Part shown: positions 38,005 through 48,800 of the stretch, piece after piece
Layout of the letters: each line of letters starts with the position of its first letter
Numbering within the stretch: position 1 is the stretch's first letter
Source of the DNA: Mesocentrotus franciscanus
Taxonomy: Eukaryota > Echinodermata > Echinoidea > Camarodonta > Strongylocentrotidae
Direction: 5' to 3'
Assembly (NCBI GenBank): GCA_037976565.1
Contig: CP137675.1
Span: forward strand, 17,932,813-17,996,812
DNA length: 64,000 nt
Notes under the pieces: model-generated
Seen by the model: only the letters and a program-made list of their open reading frames with translations
Told to the model about the DNA's origin: nothing
Databases searched by the model: none
Translations under genes and position numbers: made by a program

Positions 38005-41000
38005 TTACAACTCTACCTTGTACATGAAGAAGTTTTCATCTTTCATTTGAACAATGCTTCTGCAAGCAGGCTGCGAGATCTCAATCTTGGCTTTGGAGAG
38101 TTCTTGATGCTTGGTGAGCTCCCAATCCCGTAGAGATAAGTAGTCGTAGGTTGGAATAACGGTGATCTCTGCCTCTGCATCTTCCCATTTCATCTTACCT
38201 TCCAGGAGAGCATCAAGGACGGCTACTGCAGGTTGGTTCCTTGCTTTGTCATTGGCACTGATGACATAATTCTTGGCTCTGACTCGTCTGAAGAACTCTG
38301 AATTGATACTATCTGCACTGGCATGGTTAGGTATGTAGGCAAGGTCTAGATGGACGGCAGGCCCACTGGCTGGAATGCTTGCTGCTTTAGAAGGCTGGGA
38401 TGACTTGGCCGTAGCTTTCTTCAAACCATTTGACTTGGCATCTCCTCTAGAGGAAGGCGCTGATTTGGTTGGCCTATCACTTGCTTTCTTGGTGTCTCCG
38501 GCTTTCTTCGCCCGAGGCTGGCCTTCCGGCAGTTGATGGACGTTGTGAAACTGGTTGCTTAGCCCCTGGTCTGCTTGTTGGTGTTGATGCAAGGGTGCTA
38601 GTCTTCTTCTGGGTTGTAGTCTTTGATGAGACTCCATTTACTGATGATTCCTGGTGACTGCTCCTAGATGCTAGAGAAGATGACTTCTTCTCAGTCCCTC
38701 TACTGGAAGAAGGTGGTGATCTTGACTTTAAAGGCGGCTTCTTTTCTGCTGGAGTCTTTTTCTCAGCTGCAGTCTTTTTCTCACCTGGAGTTTTCTTATC
38801 AGCTGGTTTCTTTTCTGATGTTTTCTTTTCAATGAGTGATTTTCTGCCTGTTGGCTTTGCATCAGAAGGAGTTTTCTTCTCAGAGACAGCTTTCTTCTCA
38901 GAGACAGCCTTCTTGACAGAGGGAGTCACAGGAGTCTTTGCACTTGTCTTTTTCTCTGTCGTTTTTGATGATAATGGACTTCTACTTGCAGTTTTCATCT
39001 TAGAATCAGAAGCCTTTGCCTTATCAGTAGCTTTCTTTGTCTTGTCTTTATCTTTCAAATTCTTGCTTGATGACTTGACTGGTGATGGTGTACGCTTCCC
39101 ACTGGACTCACTTGAGCTTTTGGTCGATTTAGTAACAGAGACAGATGATGAACTTCCTAAGAGCACTGCTGTACTTTGAGTTTGCTGTTCTGGTTGTACT
39201 GTTGGTGATTCAGGAACATTGCCCAGGCTCTCTTGCAGGAGGTCTGGTTCTGTGAGTACTGTATCTGGTTCTTTTGACTCTTGTAGTTTTGGTTCTTCAA
39301 TTGGCGGTGAAGAATGGTCAGGAATCATTGGTTCATCAGATATTATTGGTTCAACAGCCGGTTCAGGTTTCACTTCAACTTCTACCTCCGGCGCAATTAC
39401 GTTATCCTCCCTCATGTCTACCTGCAGATTGGCTCCACCTATGTCCACAGCAGGAGCTAAGGTTGCTTCAAGCATAAGGCTTCCCTCAGGTACTAATTCC
39501 TGTTGTTCCTCAACTTGTACACTAACTTCCTCCTCAATCACTGGAGGAATGTCAACATCTGAAGCAGCTTCATTCTGCAGATCCTCTAAAGAATCAGAGG
39601 CATTCTGCTCCAAAGAATCTGAAATGGTTGGCTCTGTGACAGAAACCACTTCTTCTTTTACCTCACTATCTTCTAACACATATGATTCTTCAACAGCAGG
39701 AATGTCCTCTCGCACTGCATCAACATCTGTTCCAAAGTCTTCTTGTGCATCCGGAAAAGTGTCCTGTTGAACTACATCATCTTGCATCATGTCTCCACTG
39801 AGCATTTGGTCCCTTTCAACAACTCCTACTGCAGCACCAACAACCTCTTGAACGATTTCTTGAGCAGATTCTTGGATAAGAGCATCATCTACTTCAGGTT
39901 GTTCTGATTGCCCAAAGACCTCAGGTGCATCATTGGTCTCGTCATCACGGCTCCGTCTTTCTTCCTCTACTTCATCTTCTTCAGGTTGTTCTGATTGTCC
40001 AATGACTTCAGCTGCAACATTGATGTTTTGGTCAAGCTCTTGTCCAACTTCCTCGACTGCAGATTGTTCTGTCTGCTCACACACCTCAGGTACAAAATTT
40101 GTGTCTTCATCAAGGTTCTGTCTGAATTCTTCTACTTCCTCGACTTCCGGTTGTTCTGATTGCCCAAAGACTTCAGGTGCATCATTGGTCTCATCATCAT
40201 GGCTCTGTCTTAATTCCTCTACTTCATCTTCTTCAGGTTGTTCTGATTGTCCAATGACTTCAGCTGCAACATTGATGTTTTGATCAAGCTCTTGTCCAAC
40301 ATCCTCGACTGCAGATTGTTCTGTCTGTTCACACACATCAGGTGCGAAATTTGTGTCTTCATCAAGGTTCTGTCTGACTTCTTCTACTTCCTCGACTTCC
40401 GGTTGTTCTGATTGCCCAAAGACTTCAGGTGCATCATTGGTCTCATCATCATGGCTCTGTCTTACTTCCTCTACTTCATCTTCTTCAGGTTGTTCTGATT
40501 GTCCAATGACTTCAGCTGCAACATTGATATCTTGATCATGCATCTGTTCTACTTCAACAGCACCACTAAAATCCATATTGAATTCCTCTGCAGGTGCTTG
40601 CTTGGGAGAAACGTCTGCTTCAGTCTCTTGCTGAACACCCATTGTAAAATCATCAAGGTCAGTTTCTTGTAAATTGACTTCCTCCTGCACTGCAGATTCC
40701 TCTGGGTATTTCATTTCTGATTCAACTTCATCCAAATTTGTTTCCTGGACTACCTCTTGGCCTTCTGCTTCCTCATCCAGATCTCTTTCTTTGATTGCTT
40801 CATCCAGATCAGTCTCCTTGGTGATCTCTTCATCAGGAACTTTCTGTTCATCAAACATGCCCACTTCATCTCCAAAATCTAGCGGTGCTGCAAATTCAGG
40901 TGGTGCTGCAAATTGAGGAGGTGCTGCAAATTCACTTTCTATTACATGTTTTTCTTCTGCAAAGACTTGTTGATCTGCTTCAGGTTCGGTAGCAGGTACC

Positions 41001-43711
41001 CTGGAGTCTGTGGTATCCTCCTGACATCACGTTCTTGCTCTGCCTCAGGTGCATTACTTAATAAGTATGGATCATCAGTATGTACATGCAGAGGACTTTT
41101 TGGTTCCATGTCAGCCTGGGAGGTATCTTCTGCTTCTGGCAAGGAAGATTCCATCTTGGTTTTCTCTTCTTCTTCCACATGGCGATAATACTGCATTAAT
41201 TCTGGTTGTGGATCTGATACATCTTCAGCATCATCCTCTAGTAGATTTGGCTTAACTTCAATCTCAGATGCCTGGGAGATTTCTTCAGATGACTCATCCA
41301 GCTCACAGCTTGCTTCAAGCGCACCGTGCTGGCCAATATTATCTTCAGCATCTCGGGCTTCTGAAACTATCTCTGCTGGCTCTGTGACCTGTATTTCAGG
41401 AGAGCCCAAAAGGACATCTTGAGCAGGTGAAGATTCTACTGTAGTATCTGCTGAAAGCTCAATGGTAGGCTCCCATGGATGTGGCTGGTCACTTGGTGAT
41501 GATGCATCCTCCATGTCTATCCCTGATGATGGCTGTTCTGATTGAATCTCATGTAATTCACTACCAGATGGTCTATTATCAGCTGCAGGAAAGTCCTCTT
41601 TGCTGGATCACTAGGTGGCTCTGGCTGGTCTGGGGTATTCCCTACAGTCCCATGACCTGATGAAAATCCATCAGAGTCTTCATCCATACCATACTCTACC
41701 ATGTCTGCAGGAGTTATCTCACCAGAGGCAAGTCTTTCTGGAGAACCTCTACCCTGAAGTCTGCTTGTGTCAATCTTTGTCAATGTTGGATGTGTAGGGT
41801 TGAAATTAACATCGCTCTCAATTCCCTGTTGACTCTCAGGTAGCTGACTGTCACTCGAAGCTACAAAGGTGGCATCCTCATGCCCAGATGCCATGCCATC
41901 TACATCACCATTGACTCCATTTTGCTCATAGTCATCTTCAGGGGGAGGAGTGTTACAGTTAACACCATCCTCACAACGATTGTTATCCACAATATCGCTA
42001 TCCTTTACTCCGTCAAAATTGAATTTCACTGGCTGTTGGTTCAGGTTAAAGTTAGCAGCGTCATCTTCATTGATATCTTTCTCTGGTGGTGGTGTGTTGC
42101 AATGTACACCATCAGTGCAGACATTGTCTGGTGGTGGTGTGTTACAATGTACACCATCAGTGCAGACATTGTCTGGTGGTGGCGTGTTGCAATGTACACC
42201 ATCAGTGCAGACATTATCTGGTGGTGGCGTGTTACAATGTACACCATCGGTGCAGACATTGTCTGGTGGTGGTGTGTTACAATGTACACCATCAGTGCAG
42301 ACATTGTCTGGTGGTGGCGTGTTACAATGTATACCATCATTGCAGACACTGTCTGGTGGTGGCGTGTTACAATGTACACCATCAGTGCAGACATTGTTTG
42401 GTGGTGGTGTGTTACAATGTATACCATCGGTGCAGACATTGTCTGGTGGTGGCGTGTTACAATGTATACCATCGGTGCAGACATTGTCTGGTGGTGGTGT
42501 GTTACAATGTACACCATCGGTGCAGACATTGTCTGATGGCGGCGGTGTGTTACAATGCACGCCATCAGTGCATACGCTCCCTGGAGGGGGTGTATTGCAA
42601 TGTACACCATCGGTGCAAACCCCTGAAGGGGATGGAGGGGGTGTGTTACAATGAACACCGTCTGTGCATGCATTTGCTTCTGTCATTTGAGACGTCTTTC
42701 CATTGACAGAGCCATTGACTGCTCCACTTCCATTAGCTGCTGCCTTCTTCATTGCTGTCACATCTTTCTTCTTCATTGCTGTTATCTTCCCTGAACTGGC
42801 TTGGACAGCATCTGGGTACTTCAAGAACTCTAGATGCTTAACTCTATCTAGCCCTTCTATGATCTTGCTCTGAGGGGCATTCCCAGGAAGAGTACCCTGA
42901 CGATGTTCTCATGAGGACTTGCAGGCTGCCATACCATCAGAGCACAGATGGAGCAACCATTGGGAAGGGGAACTTCTGATTCCTTGCCATTCATCTTCAC
43001 TCCTGTCTTCACCTTGCTGAATGCCTTTCCTGCACTCCATTGCTGCAGGAAATCCTTCAACTCCTTGCTATCTTGGGTAGGAGATAAGATGTACATGTCT
43101 AGCTTCCCTATGCCTACCTTGAGATAGAGTGTGATGGGTTTGATTTCTTTGCCACCGTTTGCTGTGCAAGGGAACGGCTTAATGGACAGCTGCTGTAGTA
43201 ATTTTGTGGTCTCGTTTCCTTGACTGACTGTCTTCAAGACAAGACTCTTTGGCGATTGCTTGTTGTCAGGAGCATTCATGTAGACAACACCAATCTCTGG
43301 TGAGTTGCATTTGATCTGCCAATCTTCATATCCCTCTGCACCTATCTCAGGGCCCTCCAGCTGCTTTTCAGCAATCTTCCTCTTGAGAAGACTATTGATA
43401 CCTATAACGGTGTTGGGATGAGTGTGGGGTAGGATCACAGCATCCACCCTGTGGAGATGCTTGGCAAACTTCCAGAAGCAACTCTTGATACTGTAGCCTC
43501 CTCCAACAAACAGACTGAAGTCACTGACTGCAAAGAAGGCACAGTCACCCTTAGCTGCAGGGAAGATGAGGACAGTGGGCTTGGTGATCTTACATTTGAT
43601 GCCTACACCCATGGTTGGTGGTTCCATCAGATCAAAGGGAGATGGCACCTCAATCCTGGACCTAATGGTCTCTAGAAGTATGGATACACCCTCAACTTCA
43701 TGCTTTGCTTC
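38005..43711 (-). CDS. MAP1-family protein, large terminal exon (four frameshifts)
   Basis: Microtubule-associated protein of the MAP1A/MAP1B/futsch family, which binds and stabilises microtubules, mainly in neurons, and is cleaved into heavy and light chains in known members. The exon starts after TTACAG in phase 0 (EAKHEVEG) and ends KVEL-TAA at 38,005. In order: heavy-chain N-terminal domain (43,711 to about 42,820; EVPSPFDLMEPPT, SCFWKFAKHLHRVDAVILPH, metallo-beta-lactamase-like fold in the family); 13-14 Cys repeats (42,670-42,085); a low-complexity acidic region with three copies of an 84-aa repeat (40,530-39,888); a Lys/Ser/Pro-rich basic region with EKKTPAEKK units (about 39,060-38,680); and the light-chain domain (about 38,350-38,008; LDLAYIPNHAS, AVLDALLEGKMKW, VTVIPTYD-like). 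Frame breaks lie near 42,886, 41,605, 41,023 (each one base short) and 38,512 (one base extra). With net +2 the 5,704 coding bases become 1,902 codons. No other stops interrupt it. Confidence 0.93.
38509..38514 (-). other. Frameshift 4 in MAP1
   Basis: After STAGRPAS the frame stops at 38,477. One base fewer in the GGG run leads to AKKAGDTKKASDRPTK and the light-chain domain. Here a base is extra. Confidence 0.85.
39888..40530 (-). repeat. 252-bp tandem repeat coding 84-aa acidic unit in MAP1
   Basis: Two full units and a partial third coding INVAAEVIGQSEQPEEDEVEE, then DAPEVFGQSEQPEVEEVEE, then PDVCEQTEQSAVEDVGQEL. Within each unit the same 'V.(G/E)Q(S/T)EQ' theme recurs every 28-29 residues, so it is a repeat of repeats. 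The DNA block 'tgtccaatgacttcagctgc' recurs at exact 252-bp spacing. Confidence 0.92.
41020..41026 (-). other. Frameshift 3 in MAP1
   Basis: After EQERDV the frame continues only to a stop at 40,942. One base more near minus-strand GATGTCAGG leads into QEDTTDSRVPATEPEADQQ and the long acidic region. Confidence 0.8.
41602..41608 (-). other. Frameshift 2 in MAP1
   Basis: Near minus-strand GATCCAGC the frame goes to a stop at 41,517; one base more leads into SKEDFPAADNRPSGSELHE and on to EQPSSGIDMEDASS without a stop. A missing base, probably in the C run. Confidence 0.8.
42085..42670 (-). repeat. 45-bp tandem repeat coding 15-aa Cys motif in MAP1
   Basis: Thirteen copies of a unit coding VCTDGVHCNTPPPDN (variants: GIHC, CNDG, linkers of 2-4 residues), followed after a gap by one diverged unit (RCEDGVNCNTPPPED, near 41,940). 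Each unit has two Cys four residues apart and a Pro triplet. Repeats are most alike in the middle and differ at the N-terminal edge (PSPSG, GS, SDN linkers), the pattern left by recent unit turnover. The + strand is open in two frames through the same array only because the period is a multiple of three. Confidence 0.95.
42884..42890 (-). other. Frameshift 1 in MAP1
   Basis: The frame reads VRVLFLGMPLRARS-stop, but one base more in the CC run (minus strand TTCCTGGG) gives VRVLFPGNAPQSKIIEGLD, which matches the conserved MAP1 'FPGN...ILEGL' block. A base is missing relative to an intact gene. Confidence 0.85.
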
Positions 43712-44425
43712 CTGTAATCACAACAAAAGAGTTTAAATATTATCAGTACTTCATTTCAAAACAAGCTCTCCTTGATTATACAGGAACATAAAACTTTATC
43801 AGGATAGACCCATATACATGTATATATTTCCAATAAAAAAATTCTGAACCGTCAATAAGTTACTATTAATTTCAAAAGCAAATCATCGAAAAGGATTGAT
43901 CGAAAGAGGGTCAGCAATGGATGCAATAGATCAACCAAATAAACTGTTTAAGGGTAATTTTTCAACAACATCAATTACAAATAAAGAACAGAGTAAACAT
44001 TAAAGTCAGATACAGAGGAGGTAATGACCAAAATACATAGAAATTAGTACTAAGAAATACTTCATAAGAATTAAAATAGCTTTGGAAAATGCCCCAAAAT
44101 ACCTTTTTACTGAACATTGTATTGCATAAACAAATTATCATGTAAGATGAGCACTAGGGAATTTTAATTTTCTGGAAACCATAATGAACCATATTATATT
44201 AATAGCTTTTATATCAAGGCCTCCCTTGTTTTTTGTTTGTTTGTAGTTAAAGATACTGTTCGAAATCTGACAATGATTTTTTTTTTAAATTATGATAAAT
44301 TCGAACATAATCCCCCAAAAAACTATAACCACATATTTACATGTGGTTGTTCAATGCTTGCTTTTGTCATGGGGAAGCTTTTGTCATGGCAGTACTATTT
44401 AAAAATACATGAAAGTTTCTCTCAC
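43712..44425 (-). other. MAP1 intron, phase 0
   Basis: 714 bp between donor CAG|GTGAGA and acceptor TTACAG|GAAGC on the minus strand. Nothing else recognised. Confidence 0.85.
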
Positions 44426-44536
44426 CTGAGGGTTGATAGCTAGATTGAGGCTCTTACTAAATGGTTCCTTAGTAACAGCTGCAGCAGACCAATGGCATCC
44501 AGAGAGACACAATGTTTGCTTCTCATCCTGGGAGGC
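44426..44536 (-). CDS. MAP1-family protein, small internal exon
   Basis: A 37-codon exon reading ASQDEKQTLCLSGCHWSA, then AVTKEPFSKSLNLAINPQ. It corresponds to the conserved MAP1 heavy-chain stretch 'ANKASLTLFCPEEGDW...' that follows the previous exon's segment. Acceptor ATTCCCAG precedes GCC, donor GTGAGA follows CAG, both phase 0, joining correctly to the exons on either side. An alternative acceptor nine bases further (after TCCCAG) keeps frame. Confidence 0.85.
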
Positions 44537-44725
44537 CTGGGAATAGAGAGAGAGGGGGGGGGGAGGCAAGAGGAGAGGGCAAAATAAACACAAGAATGAA
44601 AAAGAGAAGTCAATAAAATAAATGTATAAAAAAACAGCAACAAAGGAGACAGAGAAAACATACAGAAATAAATAGGCATAGACCGAGATGCAGTAAGAGA
44701 ATGGAGATGCACAGACAGGGATTAG

Positions 44726-44745
44726 GAGAGAGAGAGAGAGAGAGA

Positions 44746-44809
<64 letters not shown>
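44726..44809. repeat. (GA)n microsatellite
   Basis: About 84 bases of GA with one interruption (GCAGA), followed by a short G/GTG patch. Confidence 0.95.
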
Positions 44810-44810
<1 letters not shown>

Positions 44811-45169
44811 GTGGTGGTGAATGAAATTGAAAGAAAAGGTTCATCGGTTAGTTTAAATTAGATCCAGTTTAAATAATCTTTCACATACATGTACTTCATT
44901 ATCATCAAAGGCATCAATTTCGAAATGGAATCTATTTTACTAGCTATTAATGTGTTCCTGTTCTATATTTTCTTCAAGGCAATGATGTATGCTTCTCTTA
45001 ACAATTCCAATACTACTAGAGAGCTTGCATTTTAATGATAATGAGATAAAGACACTGTCTTCCATACAATAATACGCCACTTTTCATCAATTCAATTTGG
45101 AAAACACACCATGATCCCCTAAAGTGCCTCAAACATGAGGATTACAGACACCTACTGGAGGCTGGAAAC

Positions 45170-45591
45170 TAAGGGTGCGTTCAATTGACACTTTTTCACC
45201 CTAGAATCACAGTTTTCAAAGATGTTTAGTTTAAAACATGGTTGCGTTCAAGCGATTTTTCGTTGATCGTAAAAATAAACGTGTTTAAAAACACAAACAT
45301 GAAACGCTGAAAAAGATGCGTTTTGTATCATGATTCTGCAGAATCACGGTCGCTAGAATTCGCTTGAACGAACAGAGATCTCAATCATGATTCTATGACG
45401 TCATTATCTATTATATATATTATCGCTACCTATTTCTATTCTTCCTGGGTGGGCTTGAAATGAGCGAGAATCATCGTTGATGGAAAATCGCTTGAACGAT
45501 CTCCCGCAGTAACCGTGTTTTGTATCGGCGTTTTGAATTGTGATTCATGTTTGTGATTCTAGCTTCGAAAAATCGCTTGAACGCACCATAA
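45170..45591. mobile_element. Harbinger-like MITE with TAA duplications
   Basis: TAA (45,170-45,172) precedes GGGTGCGTTCAA and TAA (45,589-45,591) follows the inverse TTGAACGCACCA. A 3-bp TWA duplication and GGG/TGG-type ends suit the PIF/Harbinger superfamily. The 416-bp element also repeats 'attcgcttgaacg' / 'caagcgatttttcg' in both orientations inside. A related, shorter element is at 58,395-58,590. No transposase frame. Confidence 0.75.
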
Positions 45592-46396
45592 ACATAATGT
45601 CAAATAATGAGACAGGTGTGTGAAAGCTGTTCAGAACATGATTGAGCTAACAAGAAAACAAAAGTTTGGCTGCAATCTTGCCTACATCTTGCCAGGATGT
45701 TGTACAAATTTGCTGAACAGGTTCGCGTATCCACAGTTCCCACCTGCACATCACAAGATATAGATGAAGGTAATGTTTGCTCTCTTTGGGACAATATCAT
45801 GTTGATCTTTCAAAGAAGTGTGAATTTTTACAGTACCTTGGCATTGCAAAGGTGACTATGCCAATACTCCTGATTGTAAGTTACTCTGGTCACATCTTGG
45901 AGGTACAAAGATCGTGATTACATTCCGCTTTGATATGAATGTGAAATTCAAATATTGATGTTTCTTCCTGATCAGACAAAACAAAGTCTGCACCTTGAAT
46001 CCGGTTAGATTATACTTTTATTCCTTGAACAAACAGCTCAGAAACTGAGCAAACAAGACCATTATGGACTTACCAATTACCATGAAATTGTGCCACAATG
46101 AATCATTCATACAAATCACAATGACGAAAATCAATAACAGCATTAAGAATTAAAATATATCTCAACTGAAAATCAACCCTATAAGGTCTCATTTTGAAGC
46201 ACATGGTAAGCAAATAACAGTTTTGAAGCCTTTACATAAAAATATGGAATATTGGTCTGACTTTTCATCCTTGCTGTTTTAATAGGGCTATTAAGATCAT
46301 ATCCAAACTTTTTCTATGAATATACCATATACCTACAAACGTATCTTTATTGTAATGGCATCGCAGCATTTTTTTATGTGAATGTAAAGGAGAGGT

Positions 46397-46908
46397 TATG
46401 GCGCGCCGTTTGACCAATAATTCAGATAAACACTGTTTATCGCCGATAAACACTGTTTATCGTCGAAAAACAGTGTTTATCGACCGATAAACACTGTTTA
46501 TCAAGCGATAAACACTGTTTATCGAGAGAAACTATGTTTATCGACTGAAAAACACAGTTTCTCTCGATAAACAGTGTTTATCGGCGATAAACACTGTTTA
46601 TCGGCGATAAACATTGTTTATCAAGCGATAAACAATGTTTATCGAGACAAACTATGTTTTTCGACTGATAAACACAGTTTCTCTCGATAAACAGTGTTTA
46701 TCGGTGATAAACAGTGTTTTTCGGCGATAAACACTGTTTATCGAGAAACTGTGTTTTCAGTCGATAAACATAGTTTCTCTCGATAAACAGTGTTTATCGC
46801 TTGATAAACAGTGTTTATCGGTCGATAAACACTGTTTTTCGACAATAAACAGTGTTTATCGGCGATAAACAGTGTTTATCTGAATTATTGGTCAAACAGC
46901 GCGCCATA
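46397..46908. mobile_element. Foldback element built from a 17-bp palindrome, unit 1
   Basis: Ends are TATGGCGCGCCGTTTGACCA (left) and, reversed, TATGGCGCGCTGTTTGACCA (right), each followed by ATAATTCAGATAAACA. Everything between consists of copies of GATAAACACTGTTTATC, itself a palindrome of two 8-bp arms around one centre base, joined by short links (CG, GC, AAGC, GGTCG). A variant, GAGAGAAACTATGTTTATCG with its inverse, recurs too. No coding capacity. Confidence 0.9.
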
Positions 46909-46909
46909 A

Positions 46910-47379
46910 GTGCGCGCCATTTGCCCAATAAATCAGATAAACTGTGTTTATCGCCGAAAAACACTGTTTATCGACCGATAAACACTGTTTATTGAGAGAA
47001 ACTATGTTTATCGACTGAAAAACACAGTTTCTCTCGATAAACAGTGTTTATCGGCGATAAACAGTGTTTTCGGCGATAAACACTGTTTATCAGCGATAAA
47101 CACTGTTTATCGAGAAACTATGTTTTTCGACTGATAAACACAGTTTCTCTCGATAAACAGTGTTTTTCGGCGATAAACACTGTTTATCGAGAGAAACTGT
47201 GTTTTTCAGTCGATAAACATAGTTTCTCTCAATAAACAGTGTTTATCGCTTGATAAACAGTGTTTATCGCTTGATAAACAGTGTTTATCGGTCGATAAAC
47301 ACTGTTTTTCGACGATAAACAGTGTTTATCGGCGATAAACAGTGTTTATCTGAATTATTGGTCAAACGGCGCGCCATAT
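46910..47379. mobile_element. Foldback element built from a 17-bp palindrome, unit 2
   Basis: Directly abuts unit 1. Left end GTGCGCGCCATTTGCCCAAT is diverged; right end reversed is TATGGCGCGCCGTTTGACCA. The interior is the same palindrome array in a similar order but with deletions of whole motifs, so it looks like a diverged duplicate of unit 1 rather than an independent insertion. Confidence 0.88.
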
Positions 47380-48389
47380 GAGGGTGCCTAAAAAGTTAAT
47401 CCCTTACAAATCTATGTTCACTGCTCACCTATTTCAGTGTCATCATCTCAACCAGATAACACTGGAATTTGTCAATCTGGCCTTGCTATAAAATGTAGGT
47501 GAGCACAAAGCAAAGATATGTGAAGGGGTATCTTTTTTTCCCGAGAGCTGCCCTAATGTTTACAATTCCATAACACATGCACCTAGCAACTTTTTCAGTC
47601 TCGGGCGGTGGTGTCAGGAGCATCTACAGTACACCATTATCTTCATTCCCACCGTAAAGGTAATGCAAAGTTTTGGGAAATTTAGAAAATTGGATGGATA
47701 GTAATTCTTTAAAATTTTGATATATTTGAATGCCCATGTGGGTGTATTATAAGCAATAGAAAAATTAGCCCCTAAAACACTTCTGCTTTCGAGCAAATTG
47801 AGTAATCAAAATTTACCGGTGCTCCTGGTAAATTTCAAATATTTAAAATAGCGTCGAAGGCCATTCCATGGCAGCTGCGACCATGAAAATCTCAGAATAT
47901 GCAGTTCTGATATATAATTTCCAAACGGGAATAGAAACATTGTTTTAAAGCTAAAGTAATATCAGTCTTGAGAGGGAGCTATGCAACATAAAAAGTTTAT
48001 TATTTACAATTTCATCACTTAAGACTCAATTTCAACCGCGACAACGATCATTGAATAATCGCATATGCTTCCAATATGTTCATTTGAACCAAATTCATGA
48101 CCCCACACCAAAACTTTGTATTACCTTTAAACCTGATTGCAAGACTAACCCTACTCCTATATCCTTGACAACATATAGCACAGAGCCATGGAACCAAGAG
48201 TAAATGTTCGAGTACCTTTGTGACTGAGAGGGGTTTGTGACTGGCAGCTACATGTAATAGTGTAAGGTTATCTTTGTAATCGGAAAGAGAGAGGGGGCCA
48301 TGCATTTAGACTTATACTAATCTTGAATAATGCAAGTAGGCCCATGGTATCGTCTATAAGCGAGTTATCGTTAAATATTTCTTGCTAGG

Positions 48390-48722
48390 CGTAACCTATT
48401 GTATGTCCAATTTTTCTTAAATTTTACGTCGCTATGTGTATATGTAGATAATTTTACTTTCTGCCATGTTTTTGTTGTATATCCTTAAATATTCTGTTCG
48501 TGTATATATTTTAGTTTTTTCTTTTTTTTTCGCTCTTCTTCTTTTTACGTACAGGGCATCATGACTTTAATATTGTATGACCCATCTTTCTTAAATATTC
48601 CTTCTTTTTGTGTATATGTGGATAGTATTACTTTGCCTTGTTTTTGTTGTATATCCTTAAATATTCTGTTAGTTTATATTATTTTTTTAATTTCTCTTTT
48701 TTTATGTACAGGGCCTCATGGT
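48390..48722. repeat. Imperfect direct duplication of about 180 bp
   Basis: Two blocks share, in order, 'tgtgtatatgt(a/g)gata', 'ttgttgtatatccttaaata' and 'tacagggc(a/c)tcatg'. It lies in the MAP1 intron just downstream of the 48,801 donor. Confidence 0.75.
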
Positions 48723-48800
48723 AGACCACAATTGTGAATGAGCTACCCTGTTTTATAATATGTGAATAATACATAAATACTCCTAGGAGTCGATCAATAC

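Larger units (their letters stand above)
44537..48800 (-). other. MAP1 intron, phase 0, rich in repeats
   Basis: 4,264 bp holding a GA tract, a Harbinger-like element, two palindromic-array foldbacks and an imperfect tandem duplication, each listed separately. The remainder shows no gene. Confidence 0.8.

Noticed and set aside
38832..40916. Ser/Thr/Cys-rich frames on the + strand opposite MAP1
   Set aside because: Antisense shadows of a low-complexity Glu/Val/Lys coding region; the minus strand matches MAP1 at both ends.
46397..47379. CRISPR-like array of regular palindromic repeats
   Set aside because: Units are contiguous without unique spacers, the whole is a foldback with inverted caps, and the DNA is animal.
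48048..48305. 85-codon minus-strand frame with a 'LTLLHVAASHKPLSVTKVLEHLL' stretch resembling an ankyrin repeat
   Set aside because: Single weak motif, no second repeat unit, inside the MAP1 intron; may be a dispersed repeat.
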